This document shows positions 1 through 8,811 of a DNA stretch of 64,000 nucleotides, one piece after another; the first letter of the stretch is position 1; the number at the start of each line of letters is the position of its first letter. The notes under the pieces were generated by a model, which did no database searches, was not told where the DNA came from, and saw only the letters and a program-made list of their open reading frames with translations. Both the position numbers and the translations under genes were made by a program. This DNA is from Stutzerimonas xanthomarina (GTDB taxonomy: Bacteria; Pseudomonadota; Gammaproteobacteria; Pseudomonadales; Pseudomonadaceae), in contig NZ_RHQM01000002.1 of the NCBI RefSeq assembly GCF_003935375.1, positions 186,001 through 250,000 of the forward strand. Direction: 5' to 3'.

Positions 1-485
1 GCTTCCGGAGCGGCCGACTGGCCTGCTTCGACCCGCTGTAGCAGATCGAGCGCAGCGAAGTTCAGCGGGCCCGGGCGGCTGGTGTCCGGCACCACTCTGC
101 CGCGTGGATTGAGATGCGCGTCGACCACGCCGGGCAACTCCAGCAGGCGCTGTTCGGCTTCGCGTCTGAGCTCGGTGTCAGCACGGACGACGTCCACCAG
201 GCGTTGCTGCTCCACCGCTGTCTGGGTATCGGCACGCAGCCGCCGCAGCGCCTGCTGCAATGCGCTTGCCTGGCTCTGGCTCCAGGCCTCGGCGAGTTGT
301 GTCCGTTGCTGCTGCTGAGCGCCCTGCTGACCGAGCCAGATCAGCGCGGCGGCCGCGCCGAGCCCGATCAGGCTGGCTGCGAGGCCACCGAGCAATGGCT
401 TGAGGGTGAAACCGCCGCGCTTGCTGCGGGTGTCGGCCGGGTTCAGAACGCCTGAATCCTTGGCGGTGCGCTTGAAGAGTGCCAT
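1..485 (-). CDS. algC: Phosphomannomutase/phosphoglucomutase AlgC, N-terminal part (cut by window edge)
   Basis: The reading frame starts at the ATG on the minus strand at 485 and runs off the window. The visible 161 residues begin MALFKRTAKD, then a basic stretch, one membrane segment at about residues 28-50, and a Gln/Ala/Arg-rich helical region. This is the N-terminal extension carried by AlgC of many Pseudomonas; the catalytic phosphohexomutase domains lie outside the window. AlgC converts mannose-6-P and glucose-6-P to the 1-phosphates for alginate and LPS. The call rests mainly on position: coaBC-dut-algC is the known Pseudomonas order, with all three on one strand. Without the catalytic part the identity is an inference, but a strong one. 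Confidence 0.75.
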   Translation of the reverse strand, partial: MALFKRTAKDSGVLNPADTRSKRGGFTLKPLLGGLAASLIGLGAAAALIWLGQQGAQQQQRTQLAEAWSQSQASALQQALRRLRADTQTAVEQQRLVDVVRADTELRREAEQRLLELPGVVDAHLNPRGRVVPDTSRPGPLNFAALDLLQRVEAGQSAAPE

Positions 486-529
486 GAAGCTCCTCGAATC
501 ATCCTGAAAGGTAAGCGGTGCGCAGTGAC

Positions 530-985
530 TCAGTGGCTGCCGGAGTGCCCGAAGCCGCCAGCGCCGCGGTCGCTGCTGTCGAAACTGTCGACCAGTTCGA
601 AGCGGGCCTGTACCACCGGTACCAGCGTCAGCTGCGCAATACGCTCGCCGACGGCGATGGTGAAGGCGCTCTGGCCGCGGTTCCAGCACGACACCATCAG
701 CTCGCCCTGGTAGTCCGAGTCGATCAGCCCGACCAAGTTGCCGAGCACGATGCCGTGCTTATGGCCCAGGCCCGAGCGCGGCAGGATCAGCGCCGCGAGC
801 CCCGGATCGCCGATGTGGATGGCAATGCCGGTGGGAATCAGCAGCGTCTGGCCCGGCTCGAGCACCGTGTCGCTCTGCAGCATGGCGCGCAGGTCGAGGC
901 CGGCAGAGCCCGGTGTCGCATATTCGGGAAGGGGGAAGTCCTGGCCGAGGCGAGGGTCGAGAATCTTGGCTTGGAGTGCGTGCAT
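530..985 (-). CDS. dut: Deoxyuridine 5'-triphosphate nucleotidohydrolase (dUTPase)
   Basis: dUTPase hydrolyses dUTP to dUMP and pyrophosphate, keeping uracil out of DNA and feeding dTMP synthesis. The 151-residue product has the trimeric dUTPase motifs in order: [43 protein letters not shown] and the glycine-rich C-terminal tail [12 protein letters not shown] chose the ATG at 985 ([10 protein letters not shown]), which gives exactly the usual family length. A longer frame reaches 1012 but would overlap coaBC. The start lies 1 base beyond the coaBC stop, so translation is probably coupled. Confidence 0.96.
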   Translation of the reverse strand: MHALQAKILDPRLGQDFPLPEYATPGSAGLDLRAMLQSDTVLEPGQTLLIPTGIAIHIGDPGLAALILPRSGLGHKHGIVLGNLVGLIDSDYQGELMVSCWNRGQSAFTIAVGERIAQLTLVPVVQARFELVDSFDSSDRGAGGFGHSGSH

Positions 986-986
986 G

Positions 987-2195
987 TCAGGACTCTTTGT
1001 AGCGGTCGGCAATGAAGGCCACCAGCGCGCGGGCGATATGTCCCTTGCTGGCCTGGCCGAAACGGGTTTCGTGTTGCTGGCGGTCGATCACGCTGACGGC
1101 GTTGTCTTCGCTGTTGAAGCCGATGCTGGGGTTGGCCACGTCATTGGCGACGATCAGATCGAGATTCTTGTCGCGCAGCTTGCGCGTGGCGTACTCCAGC
1201 AGATTCTCGGTTTCTGCGGCGAAACCGACGCAGAACGGACGGTCCGTGCGGCTGGCCAGCGTGGCGAGGATGTCCGGGTTGCGCACCATCTGCAGCAGCA
1301 GGCCGTCACCGGTCGTGGGATCTTTCTTCAGTTTGTGCGGTGCCACCACTTCCGGGCGGTAGTCGGCTACCGCCGCTGCGGCGACGAGAATGTCGCAGGG
1401 CATCGCCGCTTCGCACGCGGCAAGCATGTCGCGGGCGCTGACCACGTCGATGCGCTGCACGCGATCGGGCGTCGGCAGGAACACCGGGCCGGTCACCAGC
1501 GTGACCCGCGCACCGGCCTCGGCGGCCGCCTCGGCCAGAGCGAAGCCCATCTTGCCGGAGCTGTGGTTGGTGATGTAGCGAACCGGGTCGATGTTTTCCT
1601 GGGTTGGACCTGCAGTGATCAGCAGGTGCTTGCCCGTCAGCAGGCCGGTCGCGAAGCAGTCCGCGGCGGCCTGGGCGAGTTCGTCGGCCTCGAGCATGCG
1701 GCCCATGCCGACATCGCCGCAGGCCTGGCTGCCGGAGCCGGGGCCGAACAGACGAATGCCACGTTTCAACAGCAATTCGCGATTGGCCTGAGTGGCCGGA
1801 TCGGCCCACATGGCCTGGTTCATGGCCGGCGCCAGGGCGACCGGGGCGTTGGTCGCCAGCACCACGGTGGTCAGTAGATCATTGGCGACGCCTTGGGCCA
1901 GGCGTGCCATGAGGTCGGCGGTGGCCGGCGCGATCAACACCAGATCGGCCCAGCGCGCCAGTTCGATGTGACCCATCGCCGCTTCGGCGGCGGGGTCGAG
2001 CAGATCCAGATGAACCGGGTGGCCGGAGAGCGCCTGCAGGGTGAGAGGCGTGATGAACTCACGTCCGCCCTGGGTCATAACAACCCGGACTTCGGCACCG
2101 TGGTCGCGCAGGCGACGGACCAGTTCGGCGCTCTTGTAAGCGGCGATACCGCCGCCGACGCCCAGGACGATGCGTTTACGATACAGCCGCTGCAT
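987..2195 (-). CDS. coaBC: Bifunctional phosphopantothenoylcysteine decarboxylase/phosphopantothenate-cysteine ligase
   Basis: CoaBC carries out two steps of coenzyme A synthesis: ligation of cysteine to 4'-phosphopantothenate with CTP, and FMN-dependent decarboxylation of the product. The 402-residue protein has the N-terminal flavoprotein half ([20 protein letters not shown] with the substrate-contacting Asn, and [13 protein letters not shown] with the active-site Cys region) and the C-terminal synthetase half from about residue 185 ([28 protein letters not shown]). Length is normal. It leads the coaBC-dut-algC run and is divergent from radC. Confidence 0.97.
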   Translation of the reverse strand: MQRLYRKRIVLGVGGGIAAYKSAELVRRLRDHGAEVRVVMTQGGREFITPLTLQALSGHPVHLDLLDPAAEAAMGHIELARWADLVLIAPATADLMARLAQGVANDLLTTVVLATNAPVALAPAMNQAMWADPATQANRELLLKRGIRLFGPGSGSQACGDVGMGRMLEADELAQAAADCFATGLLTGKHLLITAGPTQENIDPVRYITNHSSGKMGFALAEAAAEAGARVTLVTGPVFLPTPDRVQRIDVVSARDMLAACEAAMPCDILVAAAAVADYRPEVVAPHKLKKDPTTGDGLLLQMVRNPDILATLASRTDRPFCVGFAAETENLLEYATRKLRDKNLDLIVANDVANPSIGFNSEDNAVSVIDRQQHETRFGQASKGHIARALVAFIADRYKES

Positions 2196-2333
2196 AGGCC
2201 TGCCTTGTAATCTCGTAGGGACTCTCCGGAGTGAGAACCAGGTCAGAACACGCCCGATACCCCGGAAAAATGACGGGCTAAGATAGCACAGCGCCCACAG
2301 CGGAAAAGTGGGCTTGCTCGACAGGGAGAGGAC
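2196..2333. promoter_or_regulatory. Divergent intergenic region between coaBC and radC
   Basis: This 138-base gap must hold the promoters of both coaBC (leftward) and radC (rightward). A possible -10 element for radC, TAAGAT, lies at about 2280, but no convincing -35 partner is visible. A good Shine-Dalgarno, GGGAGAGG, sits directly before the radC ATG. No palindromic operator was noticed. Confidence 0.4.
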
Positions 2334-3008
2334 ATGAGCATACGTGACTGGCCGGCGGCGGAGCGGCCGCGGGAAAAGCTACTCGAACAGGGCGCTGCCG
2401 CGCTTTCCGATGCCGAATTGCTGGCGATATTCCTGCGCACCGGGGTTGCCGGCAAAAGCGCGGTGGATCTGGCGCGGCACCTGCTCGCCGAGTTCGGCAG
2501 CCTGCGCGCGCTGCTGGAGGCGGAGCTCGATCAGTTCAGCGCGCATCTGGGCCTGGGGCCGGCGAAATTTGCCCAGCTGCAGGCGGTGCTGGAGATGGGC
2601 CGCCGGCATCTGGCCGAGCGGCTGCGCCGCGATTCGGCACTGGAGTCGCCGCAGGCGGTACGCGACTACCTCAAGGCGCGGCTGCGGCATGAGCCGCACG
2701 AACTGTTCGGCTGCCTGTTTCTCGACTCCAAGCATCGCGTGCTGGCCTTCGAGGTGTTGTTCCACGGCACCATCGATGGCGCCAGCGTCTACCCGCGGCA
2801 AGTGGTTAAACGTGCCCTTGCGCAGAATGCGGCGGCGGTCATCCTCACGCACAACCATCCATCGGGCGTGGCCGAGCCGAGCCAGGCGGATCGTCAGCTG
2901 ACCCTGAGGCTGAAAGAGGCGTTGGCGCTGATCGATGTGCGGGTGCTCGATCACTTCATCGTCGGTGACGGCGAGCCCCTGTCGATGGCCGAATACGGCT
3001 GGATGTGA
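2334..3008 (+). CDS. radC: RadC family JAB1/MPN-domain protein
   Basis: The 224-residue protein has an N-terminal helix-hairpin-helix-like region (about residues 1-90) and a C-terminal JAB/MPN metalloprotease-like domain. The metal-binding motif [14 protein letters not shown] supplies two His and one Asp, with the upstream Glu in AFEVLFHGT. The family is conserved, but its once-claimed role in DNA repair is not established. The ATG at 2334 has a strong ribosome site. It sits beside coaBC, as in P. aeruginosa. The next gene converges and its stop is only 3 bases away. Confidence 0.95.
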   Translation: MSIRDWPAAERPREKLLEQGAAALSDAELLAIFLRTGVAGKSAVDLARHLLAEFGSLRALLEAELDQFSAHLGLGPAKFAQLQAVLEMGRRHLAERLRRDSALESPQAVRDYLKARLRHEPHELFGCLFLDSKHRVLAFEVLFHGTIDGASVYPRQVVKRALAQNAAAVILTHNHPSGVAEPSQADRQLTLRLKEALALIDVRVLDHFIVGDGEPLSMAEYGWM

Positions 3009-3011
3009 GCG

Positions 3012-4355
3012 CTACGCCAGCAGCGGCACCAGCAGCAGTGGGCCGAGCACCAACAGCACGAAACGGCCGTTCCAGCCGAAGGCGATGCGCCACGGCGATA
3101 ATTGCGCGTGGCGCGCCAGCATCAGTGCCGAGGGGCCATAGGGCGACAGCAGCATGGCCAGCGAAAAGCCGATCAGCAGCGCCACCGCCGGCTGCATGAT
3201 CGCCACGCCGTGTTCGGCCAGCTGCGCGAGCAGTGCGGCGCACAGGCTCAGGGAGATGATTGGCGCGACACCGAGCAGGGCCAGGGCGATGATCGCCAGC
3301 ATGCCGGCACTGCCAAGACCGAACAGCGCCAGCGGCGTGTTGCTGAAGTGGCTGGCGAGTCGTTCGACCGGGATCAGCACGGCCGTAAGTCCGCCAAGCA
3401 GTGCTGAGCAGGCGAAGATGAAGGTTTCGTTGCGCATGCCGGCCAGGGTGTCGCGTACTTCGGCATAGGCGGTTGTCGGCGATCCACCCTGATACAGCAG
3501 CAGCCCGACCACTGCGAGCGGAACCAGCAGCATGGCGGCCTGGGTCGCCGACAGTGGGGTCAGGCTGGCCAGCAGCGCGATCAGCAGGATGCCGAGCAAG
3601 CTGCCGTATAGCAGGTTGCGCAGCCCCTTTGCCGACCCGGTAGCGCTCGAGCCACTTGCCGGGGCAGTGGTCTCCCGCAACTGCCGCAGACGATGGTTTT
3701 CCATCTGCCAGCCCACCAAAAGCAGGATTGCCCCGCAGACCAAGCCGAATGGCAGCAGGGCGCTCCAGCTCAGTCCCGGCAACTCGCGGGTGAGGATCGC
3801 CACCGCCACGCTGGTCGGTGCCAGCAAGGGCACCAGAGCGAAGCCGCGCAGGGCTGTCACCATCACGCCCCTGGCGCCCTCGCGGCGCTGGCTCGGGCTA
3901 TGCGACTGCCGATCCAGATAACGTTCCAGTGAACCGCAGACCAGATTGAGCATGCCGAAACTCAGCACCGAGCTGATCGCAAAGGTGCTGAACAGGTAGC
4001 TTGGATAGAGGCTGGTACGGGGTAGCCGCAGTAAGAGCCGATGCAGCTCGCCGAGCTGCGGCATCCGCTTGACCGCGCAATGGGCAAGCCCGAGCGCGCC
4101 TATGAACGCGCCGTAGTACGCCGCGGCGCCGAGCATCCGCTGGGTCTGCTGCCAGTCGGGGTCACGGAGCAGTGCCCAGTAGGCGAACAGCCCCAGCGTG
4201 ACCAGCCCGAGCCGGCGCGGATAGGGCATCAGCGAGCGCCAGTGCCAGGCGAAGAAAAGCACCAGCAGCGCACCACTGATCACGCTCGGCAACTGCAGGC
4301 GCGTTACCAGCGCGAATAGCTCGCAGACGAGCGCCAGCGGGAGCAGGGCAAGCAT
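3012..4355 (-). CDS. Polytopic inner-membrane protein, possible transporter
   Basis: The 447-residue product is almost entirely hydrophobic, with roughly 11-13 predicted membrane segments. Polar loops occur at about residues 155-165 (RQSHSPSQRREGARG) and around 225-240. It opens with MLALLPLALVCELFAL and has repeats of two-helix hairpins reminiscent of the ion-transporter (ArsB/NhaD/DASS-like) superfamily, but no diagnostic motif was recognised, so no substrate is given. It ends 3 bases before the neighbouring thioesterase gene, upstream on the same strand, so the two are probably co-transcribed. It is tail-to-tail with radC. Confidence 0.7.
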   Translation of the reverse strand: MLALLPLALVCELFALVTRLQLPSVISGALLVLFFAWHWRSLMPYPRRLGLVTLGLFAYWALLRDPDWQQTQRMLGAAAYYGAFIGALGLAHCAVKRMPQLGELHRLLLRLPRTSLYPSYLFSTFAISSVLSFGMLNLVCGSLERYLDRQSHSPSQRREGARGVMVTALRGFALVPLLAPTSVAVAILTRELPGLSWSALLPFGLVCGAILLLVGWQMENHRLRQLRETTAPASGSSATGSAKGLRNLLYGSLLGILLIALLASLTPLSATQAAMLLVPLAVVGLLLYQGGSPTTAYAEVRDTLAGMRNETFIFACSALLGGLTAVLIPVERLASHFSNTPLALFGLGSAGMLAIIALALLGVAPIISLSLCAALLAQLAEHGVAIMQPAVALLIGFSLAMLLSPYGPSALMLARHAQLSPWRIAFGWNGRFVLLVLGPLLLVPLLA

Positions 4356-4358
4356 CGC

Positions 4359-4802
4359 TCAGGGCAGCTCGCTGCGCAGCTTGCCGCGCTTGTATACGCC
4401 TTCGCCGAAGGCCAGCAAGTGGTCCTTTTCGTCCAGCAGGTCGCAGCTGGCCATGAACACCTTGTGCCCCGCGGAGCGGCAGACAGCGACAGCACGGATG
4501 CGGCTGCCGACTGGAGCCGGTGCGCTGAAGTTGACGTTCATCGACAACGTGGTCGCCACGCGACGCTGTTCCGGCTGTTCCACCCAGGTTCCGCAGAGGC
4601 CCATCGCCACGTCCAGCAGGGTCGCCGTGACGCCGCCGTGCAGGTTGCTGGCGTTGTTCAGGTGACGCGACAACAACAGCAGTTCGACCACCGCGCGCTC
4701 CGGGCCGTACTCCTTGAGCTGGCAACCGAGGTCCTGGAAGAACCCGGTCAACGAGCTTTCGACCTGTTGCAGTGTGGCGGCTGGATAGGGTTGATCGGAC
4801 AT
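4359..4802 (-). CDS. PaaI-like hotdog-fold thioesterase
   Basis: The 147-residue product has the single hotdog domain of the PaaI/YbgC-type acyl-CoA thioesterases. The key motif NLHGGVTATLLD at about residues 50-62 contains the HGG turn and the Asp that activates water. I chose the ATG at 4802 (MSDQPYPAATL); the longer frame to 5021 runs through the divergent neighbour and lacks family similarity. The gene faces away from a 3-hydroxyacyl-CoA dehydrogenase across a 119-base gap, which suggests a shared acyl-CoA theme, but the natural substrate cannot be told from sequence. Confidence 0.85.
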   Translation of the reverse strand: MSDQPYPAATLQQVESSLTGFFQDLGCQLKEYGPERAVVELLLLSRHLNNASNLHGGVTATLLDVAMGLCGTWVEQPEQRRVATTLSMNVNFSAPAPVGSRIRAVAVCRSAGHKVFMASCDLLDEKDHLLAFGEGVYKRGKLRSELP

Positions 4803-4879
4803 GAGCGAGCGGGTTCGGCGGCTGACTTGCGCTGGAGATTGGCAGTCTTTACGCTCATGGTCAATTCGATGGAATCTTG

Positions 4880-4894
4880 TTCCGCACTGCGGAA
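4880..4894. promoter_or_regulatory. Perfect 15-bp palindrome, probable operator
   Basis: TTCCGC-ACT-GCGGAA lies in the divergent gap between the thioesterase and 3-hydroxyacyl-CoA dehydrogenase genes, 27 bases before the dehydrogenase ATG. A perfect 6+6 arm palindrome with a 3-base centre resembles operators of IclR-type regulators of aromatic and acyl-CoA catabolism. No regulator gene is adjacent, so the binding protein is unknown. Confidence 0.55.
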
Positions 4895-4921
4895 TACCGC
4901 ATTGCTCGTGAGGAGGTTTGC

Positions 4922-6445
4922 ATGTTTGAGCGTATCGGCATCGTCGGCGCGGGCGCCATGGGCCGCGGGATCGCGCAGTTGTTCGCCAGCGCCGGCAAGC
5001 AGGTCTGGTTGCACGATGCACGCAGCGCGTCGATCAGCGAGGCGCTGCGCTTCAACCGCGAGCTGCTAGAACGCGGCGTGGCCAAGGGGCGGCTGAGCGT
5101 CGCCGAGCTGGACGCCACGCTGGCCCGAATGCAGGCGGCGCCTGCGCTGGCCGATCTGTCCGGCTGCGATCTGGTGATCGAGGCGATCGTCGAGAATCTC
5201 GAGGCCAAGCAAGCGTTGTTCATCGAGCTGGAGTCCTTGCTCGCCGAGGACACGGTGCTGGCGACCAACACCTCATCGCTTTCCGTCACACGCATCGCTG
5301 CCTCCTGCCAGCATCCAGAGCGGGTGGCGGGTTTTCACTTCTTCAACCCGGTGCCGTTGATGAAGCTGGTGGAAGTGGTGCGCGGTGAGCGCAGCGATCC
5401 GCAGGTCATCGAGCGGCTGGTCAAACTGGCCGAAGAGGCTGGGCATTTTCCGGCAATCACGCCGGATACTCCCGGCTTTCTGGTCAACCACGCCGGTCGC
5501 GCCTACAGCACCGAGGCGCAGCGCATCCTTGCGGAGGGTATCGCCGATGCCGAGCAGATCGACCGCATCCTGCGCGACGGCCCGGGCTTTCGCATGGGGC
5601 CGTTCGAGCTGTTCGATCTCACCGGGCTGGATATTTCCCATGCGGTGATGGAGTCGGTGTATCAGCAGTTCTATCAGGACCCGCGCTATACACCGTCCTA
5701 CCAGGCGGCGCAGCGGGTCGCCGCGGGGTTGCTCGGACGCAAGACCGGACAGGGTTACTACCGCTACGAGAACGGCCAGCAGATCCGCACGCCGGAGCCG
5801 CAATGGCGGCCGATAGTCGTCGAGCGCCCGTTCTGGCTGGACAGTCAGGATGCCGAATTGCGTGGCCGGCTGGCGGCGTTGTTGTGCGGGGCCGGTACTC
5901 AGCTGGAAACCGGTGAGGCGCCGTCTGAGCGCGCCATCTGCCTGATCACCCCGCTGGGCGAGGATGCCAGCACGATGATCGCCAGGCTTGATCTGCCCTC
6001 CACCCGCAGTATCGCCTTCGACCTGTTCGCCGACTTCGATCGGCGCCGGGTACTGATGCGCCAACCGGCGCTCGACCCCGCGCTCGAAGCACAGGCGCAA
6101 CAGGCCCTGAGTCACGATGGCGTGCCGGTGGAGGTGATCAACGACTCGCCCGGTTTCGTCAGTCAGCGGGTGGTGGCGAGCATCGTCAATCTCGGTTGCG
6201 AGATCGCGCAGAAGGGCATTGCCGACCCGCAGATACTCGACCGCGCAATCACCCTGGCGCTGGGCTATCCGAAAGGGCCGCTGGGCTTTGCCGAGCATTA
6301 CGGTGCGGGGCGAATTCTCGCCATCCTTGAGGCGATGCAGGGTTGCTATGGCGGCGAGGCACGTTATCGCCCCAGTCCCTGGTTGCGCCGGCGCGTGCGG
6401 TTGTGCCTGCCGCTGACCGCGCCTGATCGTCCGGTCGCCGGCTGA
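4922..6445 (+). CDS. 3-hydroxyacyl-CoA dehydrogenase with duplicated C-terminal domain (PaaH-like)
   Basis: The enzyme oxidises 3-hydroxyacyl-CoA to 3-ketoacyl-CoA with NAD. The 507-residue protein has an N-terminal Rossmann domain (GAGAMGRGIAQ at residues 8-18; NTSSLSVT; catalytic-His motif HFFNPVPLMKLVEVV) followed by two copies of the 3HCDH C-terminal helical domain, each opening with a DTPGFLVNHAGR-like or DSPGFVSQRVV motif. This stand-alone layout is that of PaaH/PaaC, used for phenylacetate, rather than FadB. The start at 4922 follows a textbook AGGAGG; a longer in-frame start at 4877 lies inside the palindrome. No other paa genes are nearby, so the pathway is unresolved. Confidence 0.9.
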   Translation: MFERIGIVGAGAMGRGIAQLFASAGKQVWLHDARSASISEALRFNRELLERGVAKGRLSVAELDATLARMQAAPALADLSGCDLVIEAIVENLEAKQALFIELESLLAEDTVLATNTSSLSVTRIAASCQHPERVAGFHFFNPVPLMKLVEVVRGERSDPQVIERLVKLAEEAGHFPAITPDTPGFLVNHAGRAYSTEAQRILAEGIADAEQIDRILRDGPGFRMGPFELFDLTGLDISHAVMESVYQQFYQDPRYTPSYQAAQRVAAGLLGRKTGQGYYRYENGQQIRTPEPQWRPIVVERPFWLDSQDAELRGRLAALLCGAGTQLETGEAPSERAICLITPLGEDASTMIARLDLPSTRSIAFDLFADFDRRRVLMRQPALDPALEAQAQQALSHDGVPVEVINDSPGFVSQRVVASIVNLGCEIAQKGIADPQILDRAITLALGYPKGPLGFAEHYGAGRILAILEAMQGCYGGEARYRPSPWLRRRVRLCLPLTAPDRPVAG

Positions 6446-6502
6446 CGACCGACGGTGACTCGAGATGGAGGTGGATCGCTTCAGTTTGTGCGGCGGCGGC
6501 CG

Positions 6503-6528
6503 TTAAGACTGGGGTGAGCCTCCGATGA
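6503..6528 (+). promoter_or_regulatory. Possible sigma-28 (FliA)-type promoter for the chemoreceptor
   Basis: TTAAGACT, ten bases, then TCCGATGA partly matches the FliA consensus TAAAGTTT-N11-GCCGATAA. It lies about 90 bases upstream of a chemoreceptor gene, the usual FliA target class. The -10 match is fair and the -35 match weak. Confidence 0.3.
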
Positions 6529-6582
6529 CGGCACGTTGCTACTAAGGCACTACTGTTCTTTATTGGAGGGTATGCGTACAAC

Positions 6583-6598
6583 GTCGGATTGATCCGAC
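6583..6598. promoter_or_regulatory. 16-bp perfect palindrome upstream of chemoreceptor gene
   Basis: GTCGGAT-TG-ATCCGAC lies 18 bases before the chemoreceptor ATG. It is a perfect 7+7 inverted repeat in the likely 5' untranslated leader. It could be an operator or an RNA hairpin near the ribosome site; nothing in the sequence decides between these. Confidence 0.45.
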
Positions 6599-6616
6599 AA
6601 GAACAAGAGGCCGACC

Positions 6617-8182
6617 ATGAGCCCCGCCAACCGCCACCCCAAGGCCGCAGTGTTCCATGCCGTGCTGATCATCGGTCTGCTGCTTGTGCATTACTGGCTG
6701 GCACCGCCCCTGCTTGTGACCGGTGCGCTGCTGATGGTGGCGGCGCTTTGGCCCTGGTTCACCTCGTGGGGTGTGGTGGCCGGCGGCGCCCCGCCTGCCG
6801 ACGGGGCGCCGCAGAGCTTCGCCGAGCTGACCAAGAATCTCTCGCGCAGTACCTGCCACAACGCCCTGTCTGCTGCCCAGGTCGCCTTCAGCGCCGAGCA
6901 GCTGGCGATCCGCCTGAAGTCGCAGCTGCAGGCTGTCAGCGAAATTGCCAACGGTGCCCAGGCTATCGCCGCCACCGAGCAGGACAGCGCCGAGCGGGCC
7001 CGCCACACACTGGATGCCGCGCAAGCGGTGCGCGAGCGCAGCGATACCGGGCAAGCCGAACTGCAGCGCGCCATCGAACGCATGCAACAGCTGAGTGCTC
7101 AGACCCACGCCAGCCGCGAGCTGATTGACGGGCTTTCGGCGCGGACAGAGGAAATCCGCCGCATTACCGACGTGATCCAGTCCATTGCCAGCCAGACCAA
7201 CCTGCTGGCTCTCAACGCAGCCATCGAGGCCGCCCGTGCCGGTGAGGCCGGCCGCGGCTTTGCCGTGGTCGCCGACGAAGTACGCAGTCTGGCGGCGCGC
7301 ACCTCCAGCGCTACCGAGGAGGTCGGTCGCATGGTGGCCGACATCCGCGAGCAAAGCGAAGCAGTGGTCAGCTATATCCAGCGCCAGGGCAACGAGCTGG
7401 ACGCCGCGGCCGAGCAGATCGCCACCACCGGTGAGCAGCTCAGCGGCATCGCCGAACTGGCCGGCAGCGTTGAAAGCCAGGTCGAGCAGATCACCACCGG
7501 CACCGCCGACAACCATCAGCGCCTGACCGGACAGTTCGTCGCCCTCGATCAGCTGCGTACCGATGCCCTGGACAGCGAGGAGCAGACCCGCCAGCTCGAG
7601 CTGGCGGCGGAACGCCTGGTGGCCCAGGCCGAAAGCGCCAGCGAGCAACTGGCCGAGGTCCAGCTCGACGATTATCACCAGACCATGTTCGACCTGGCGC
7701 GTCAGGGGGCTGCGGCCATCAGCGCGCGTTTCGAGGCTGATATCCAGGCCGGGCGCGTCAGTCTCGATGACCTGTTCGACCGCAATTACCGGGCGCAGGC
7801 CAATACCGATCCGGTGAAGTATCAGACCCGCTTTGACCGCTATGCCGACGAGGTCTTGCCGGCGATTCAGGAGCCGGTGCTGCAGAAGCATGCCGCATTG
7901 GTCTACGCCATCGCCACGACGCCGGAGGGCTACGTGCCGACCCACAACCGCGCGTTCAGCCAGCCGCCGGTGGGCAACCCGGAGATCGATCGGGTCAAGA
8001 GCCGTAGCAAGCGCCTGTTCAACGACCGCACCGGCGGGCGCTGCGGCAGTCATCAGCGCCGCCTGCTGTTGCAGACCTACAGTCGCGATACCGGGGAGCT
8101 GATGCACGACCTATCCGTGCCGATCATGGTCGGTGGCCGTCACTGGGGTGGACTGCGCCTGGGCTATCGTCCCGAGCAATAG
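6617..8182 (+). CDS. Methyl-accepting chemotaxis protein with C-terminal sensor-like domain
   Basis: The 521-residue receptor has two closely spaced N-terminal membrane helices (about residues 13-53) with almost no periplasmic loop, and no obvious HAMP domain. The cytoplasmic signalling hairpin is centred on about residues 190-235, with the conserved [18 protein letters not shown] tip. After the signalling domain a further segment of about 160 residues begins near residue 355 ([18 protein letters not shown]) and contains [24 protein letters not shown] and [16 protein letters not shown]. That part looks like a PAS/Cache-type ligand fold placed at the C terminus, so sensing is probably cytoplasmic. 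The ligand is unknown. Confidence 0.88.
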   Translation: MSPANRHPKAAVFHAVLIIGLLLVHYWLAPPLLVTGALLMVAALWPWFTSWGVVAGGAPPADGAPQSFAELTKNLSRSTCHNALSAAQVAFSAEQLAIRLKSQLQAVSEIANGAQAIAATEQDSAERARHTLDAAQAVRERSDTGQAELQRAIERMQQLSAQTHASRELIDGLSARTEEIRRITDVIQSIASQTNLLALNAAIEAARAGEAGRGFAVVADEVRSLAARTSSATEEVGRMVADIREQSEAVVSYIQRQGNELDAAAEQIATTGEQLSGIAELAGSVESQVEQITTGTADNHQRLTGQFVALDQLRTDALDSEEQTRQLELAAERLVAQAESASEQLAEVQLDDYHQTMFDLARQGAAAISARFEADIQAGRVSLDDLFDRNYRAQANTDPVKYQTRFDRYADEVLPAIQEPVLQKHAALVYAIATTPEGYVPTHNRAFSQPPVGNPEIDRVKSRSKRLFNDRTGGRCGSHQRRLLLQTYSRDTGELMHDLSVPIMVGGRHWGGLRLGYRPEQ

Positions 8183-8285
8183 CCCGGCAACCACCGATGT
8201 TGGCGCGATTGCCCTGTGTCCGGCGGCGCTCCAGCCGCTGCGACCGGCTAAGCTTGGTGAGACGCGACTTCCGGAGATGCCGCCA

Positions 8286-8810
8286 ATGAAGACCCTCACC
8301 GATCATTTGGCACAGTACGCGGCCTATCATCGCGATCCACGCAACCTCCTGACCCATTTCATCGGCATTCCGCTGATCGTGCTGGCGGTGGCGATCCTGC
8401 TGTCGCGGCCGGGCATCGAATGGGCCGGCTTGTGGCTAAGCCCGGCGGCACTGGTGTCGCTCGCCGCTGCGGTTTTCTACCTTCGTCTGGATCTGCGTTA
8501 CGGCTTGCTGATGAGCGCCGTGCTGCTGCTCTGCGTATGGCTGGGCGCAGTTCTGGCCGGCGCAACGATGGCGCTGTGGCTGGGCGTTGGCGCGGGATTG
8601 TTCGTGCTCGGCTGGGTCATCCAGTTCATCGGGCACTACTTCGAGGGTCGCAAGCCGGCGTTCGTCGACGATCTCACCGGGCTGATCATCGGGCCTTTGT
8701 TCGTCGCTGCCGAGCTTGGTTTCATGCTCGGTCTGCGCGAGCCGCTGCGCCTCGCCATCGAAGCGCGGGTCGGTCCTGTGCGTCTGCGCGACTCAGCCGC
8801 CCACGGCTGA
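8286..8810 (+). CDS. Mpo1-like (DUF962) integral membrane protein
   Basis: The 174-residue protein matches the DUF962/Mpo1 family. It has an N-terminal motif HLAQYAAYHRDPRNLLTHFIGIPL, about four membrane helices, and a C-terminal motif QFIGHYFEGRKPAF. The conserved His residues (HRD, THF, GHYFEG) are those proposed to bind iron in yeast Mpo1, a 2-hydroxy fatty acid dioxygenase; function in bacteria is not settled. The ATG at 8286 was preferred over an upstream frame from 8133 because the family begins at this point. It ends 1 base before the stop of the convergent gene. Confidence 0.87.
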   Translation: MKTLTDHLAQYAAYHRDPRNLLTHFIGIPLIVLAVAILLSRPGIEWAGLWLSPAALVSLAAAVFYLRLDLRYGLLMSAVLLLCVWLGAVLAGATMALWLGVGAGLFVLGWVIQFIGHYFEGRKPAFVDDLTGLIIGPLFVAAELGFMLGLREPLRLAIEARVGPVRLRDSAAHG

Positions 8811-8811
8811 G

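Noticed and set aside
5273-6298. Minus-strand open frame opposite the 3-hydroxyacyl-CoA dehydrogenase
   Set aside because: Antisense shadow of a gene with intact catalytic motifs; composition is low in hydrophobic residues and no family match is evident.
6560-8107. Minus-strand 515-codon frame opposite the chemoreceptor
   Set aside because: Composition is that of antisense GC-rich DNA, and the plus strand carries the classic receptor signalling motif.
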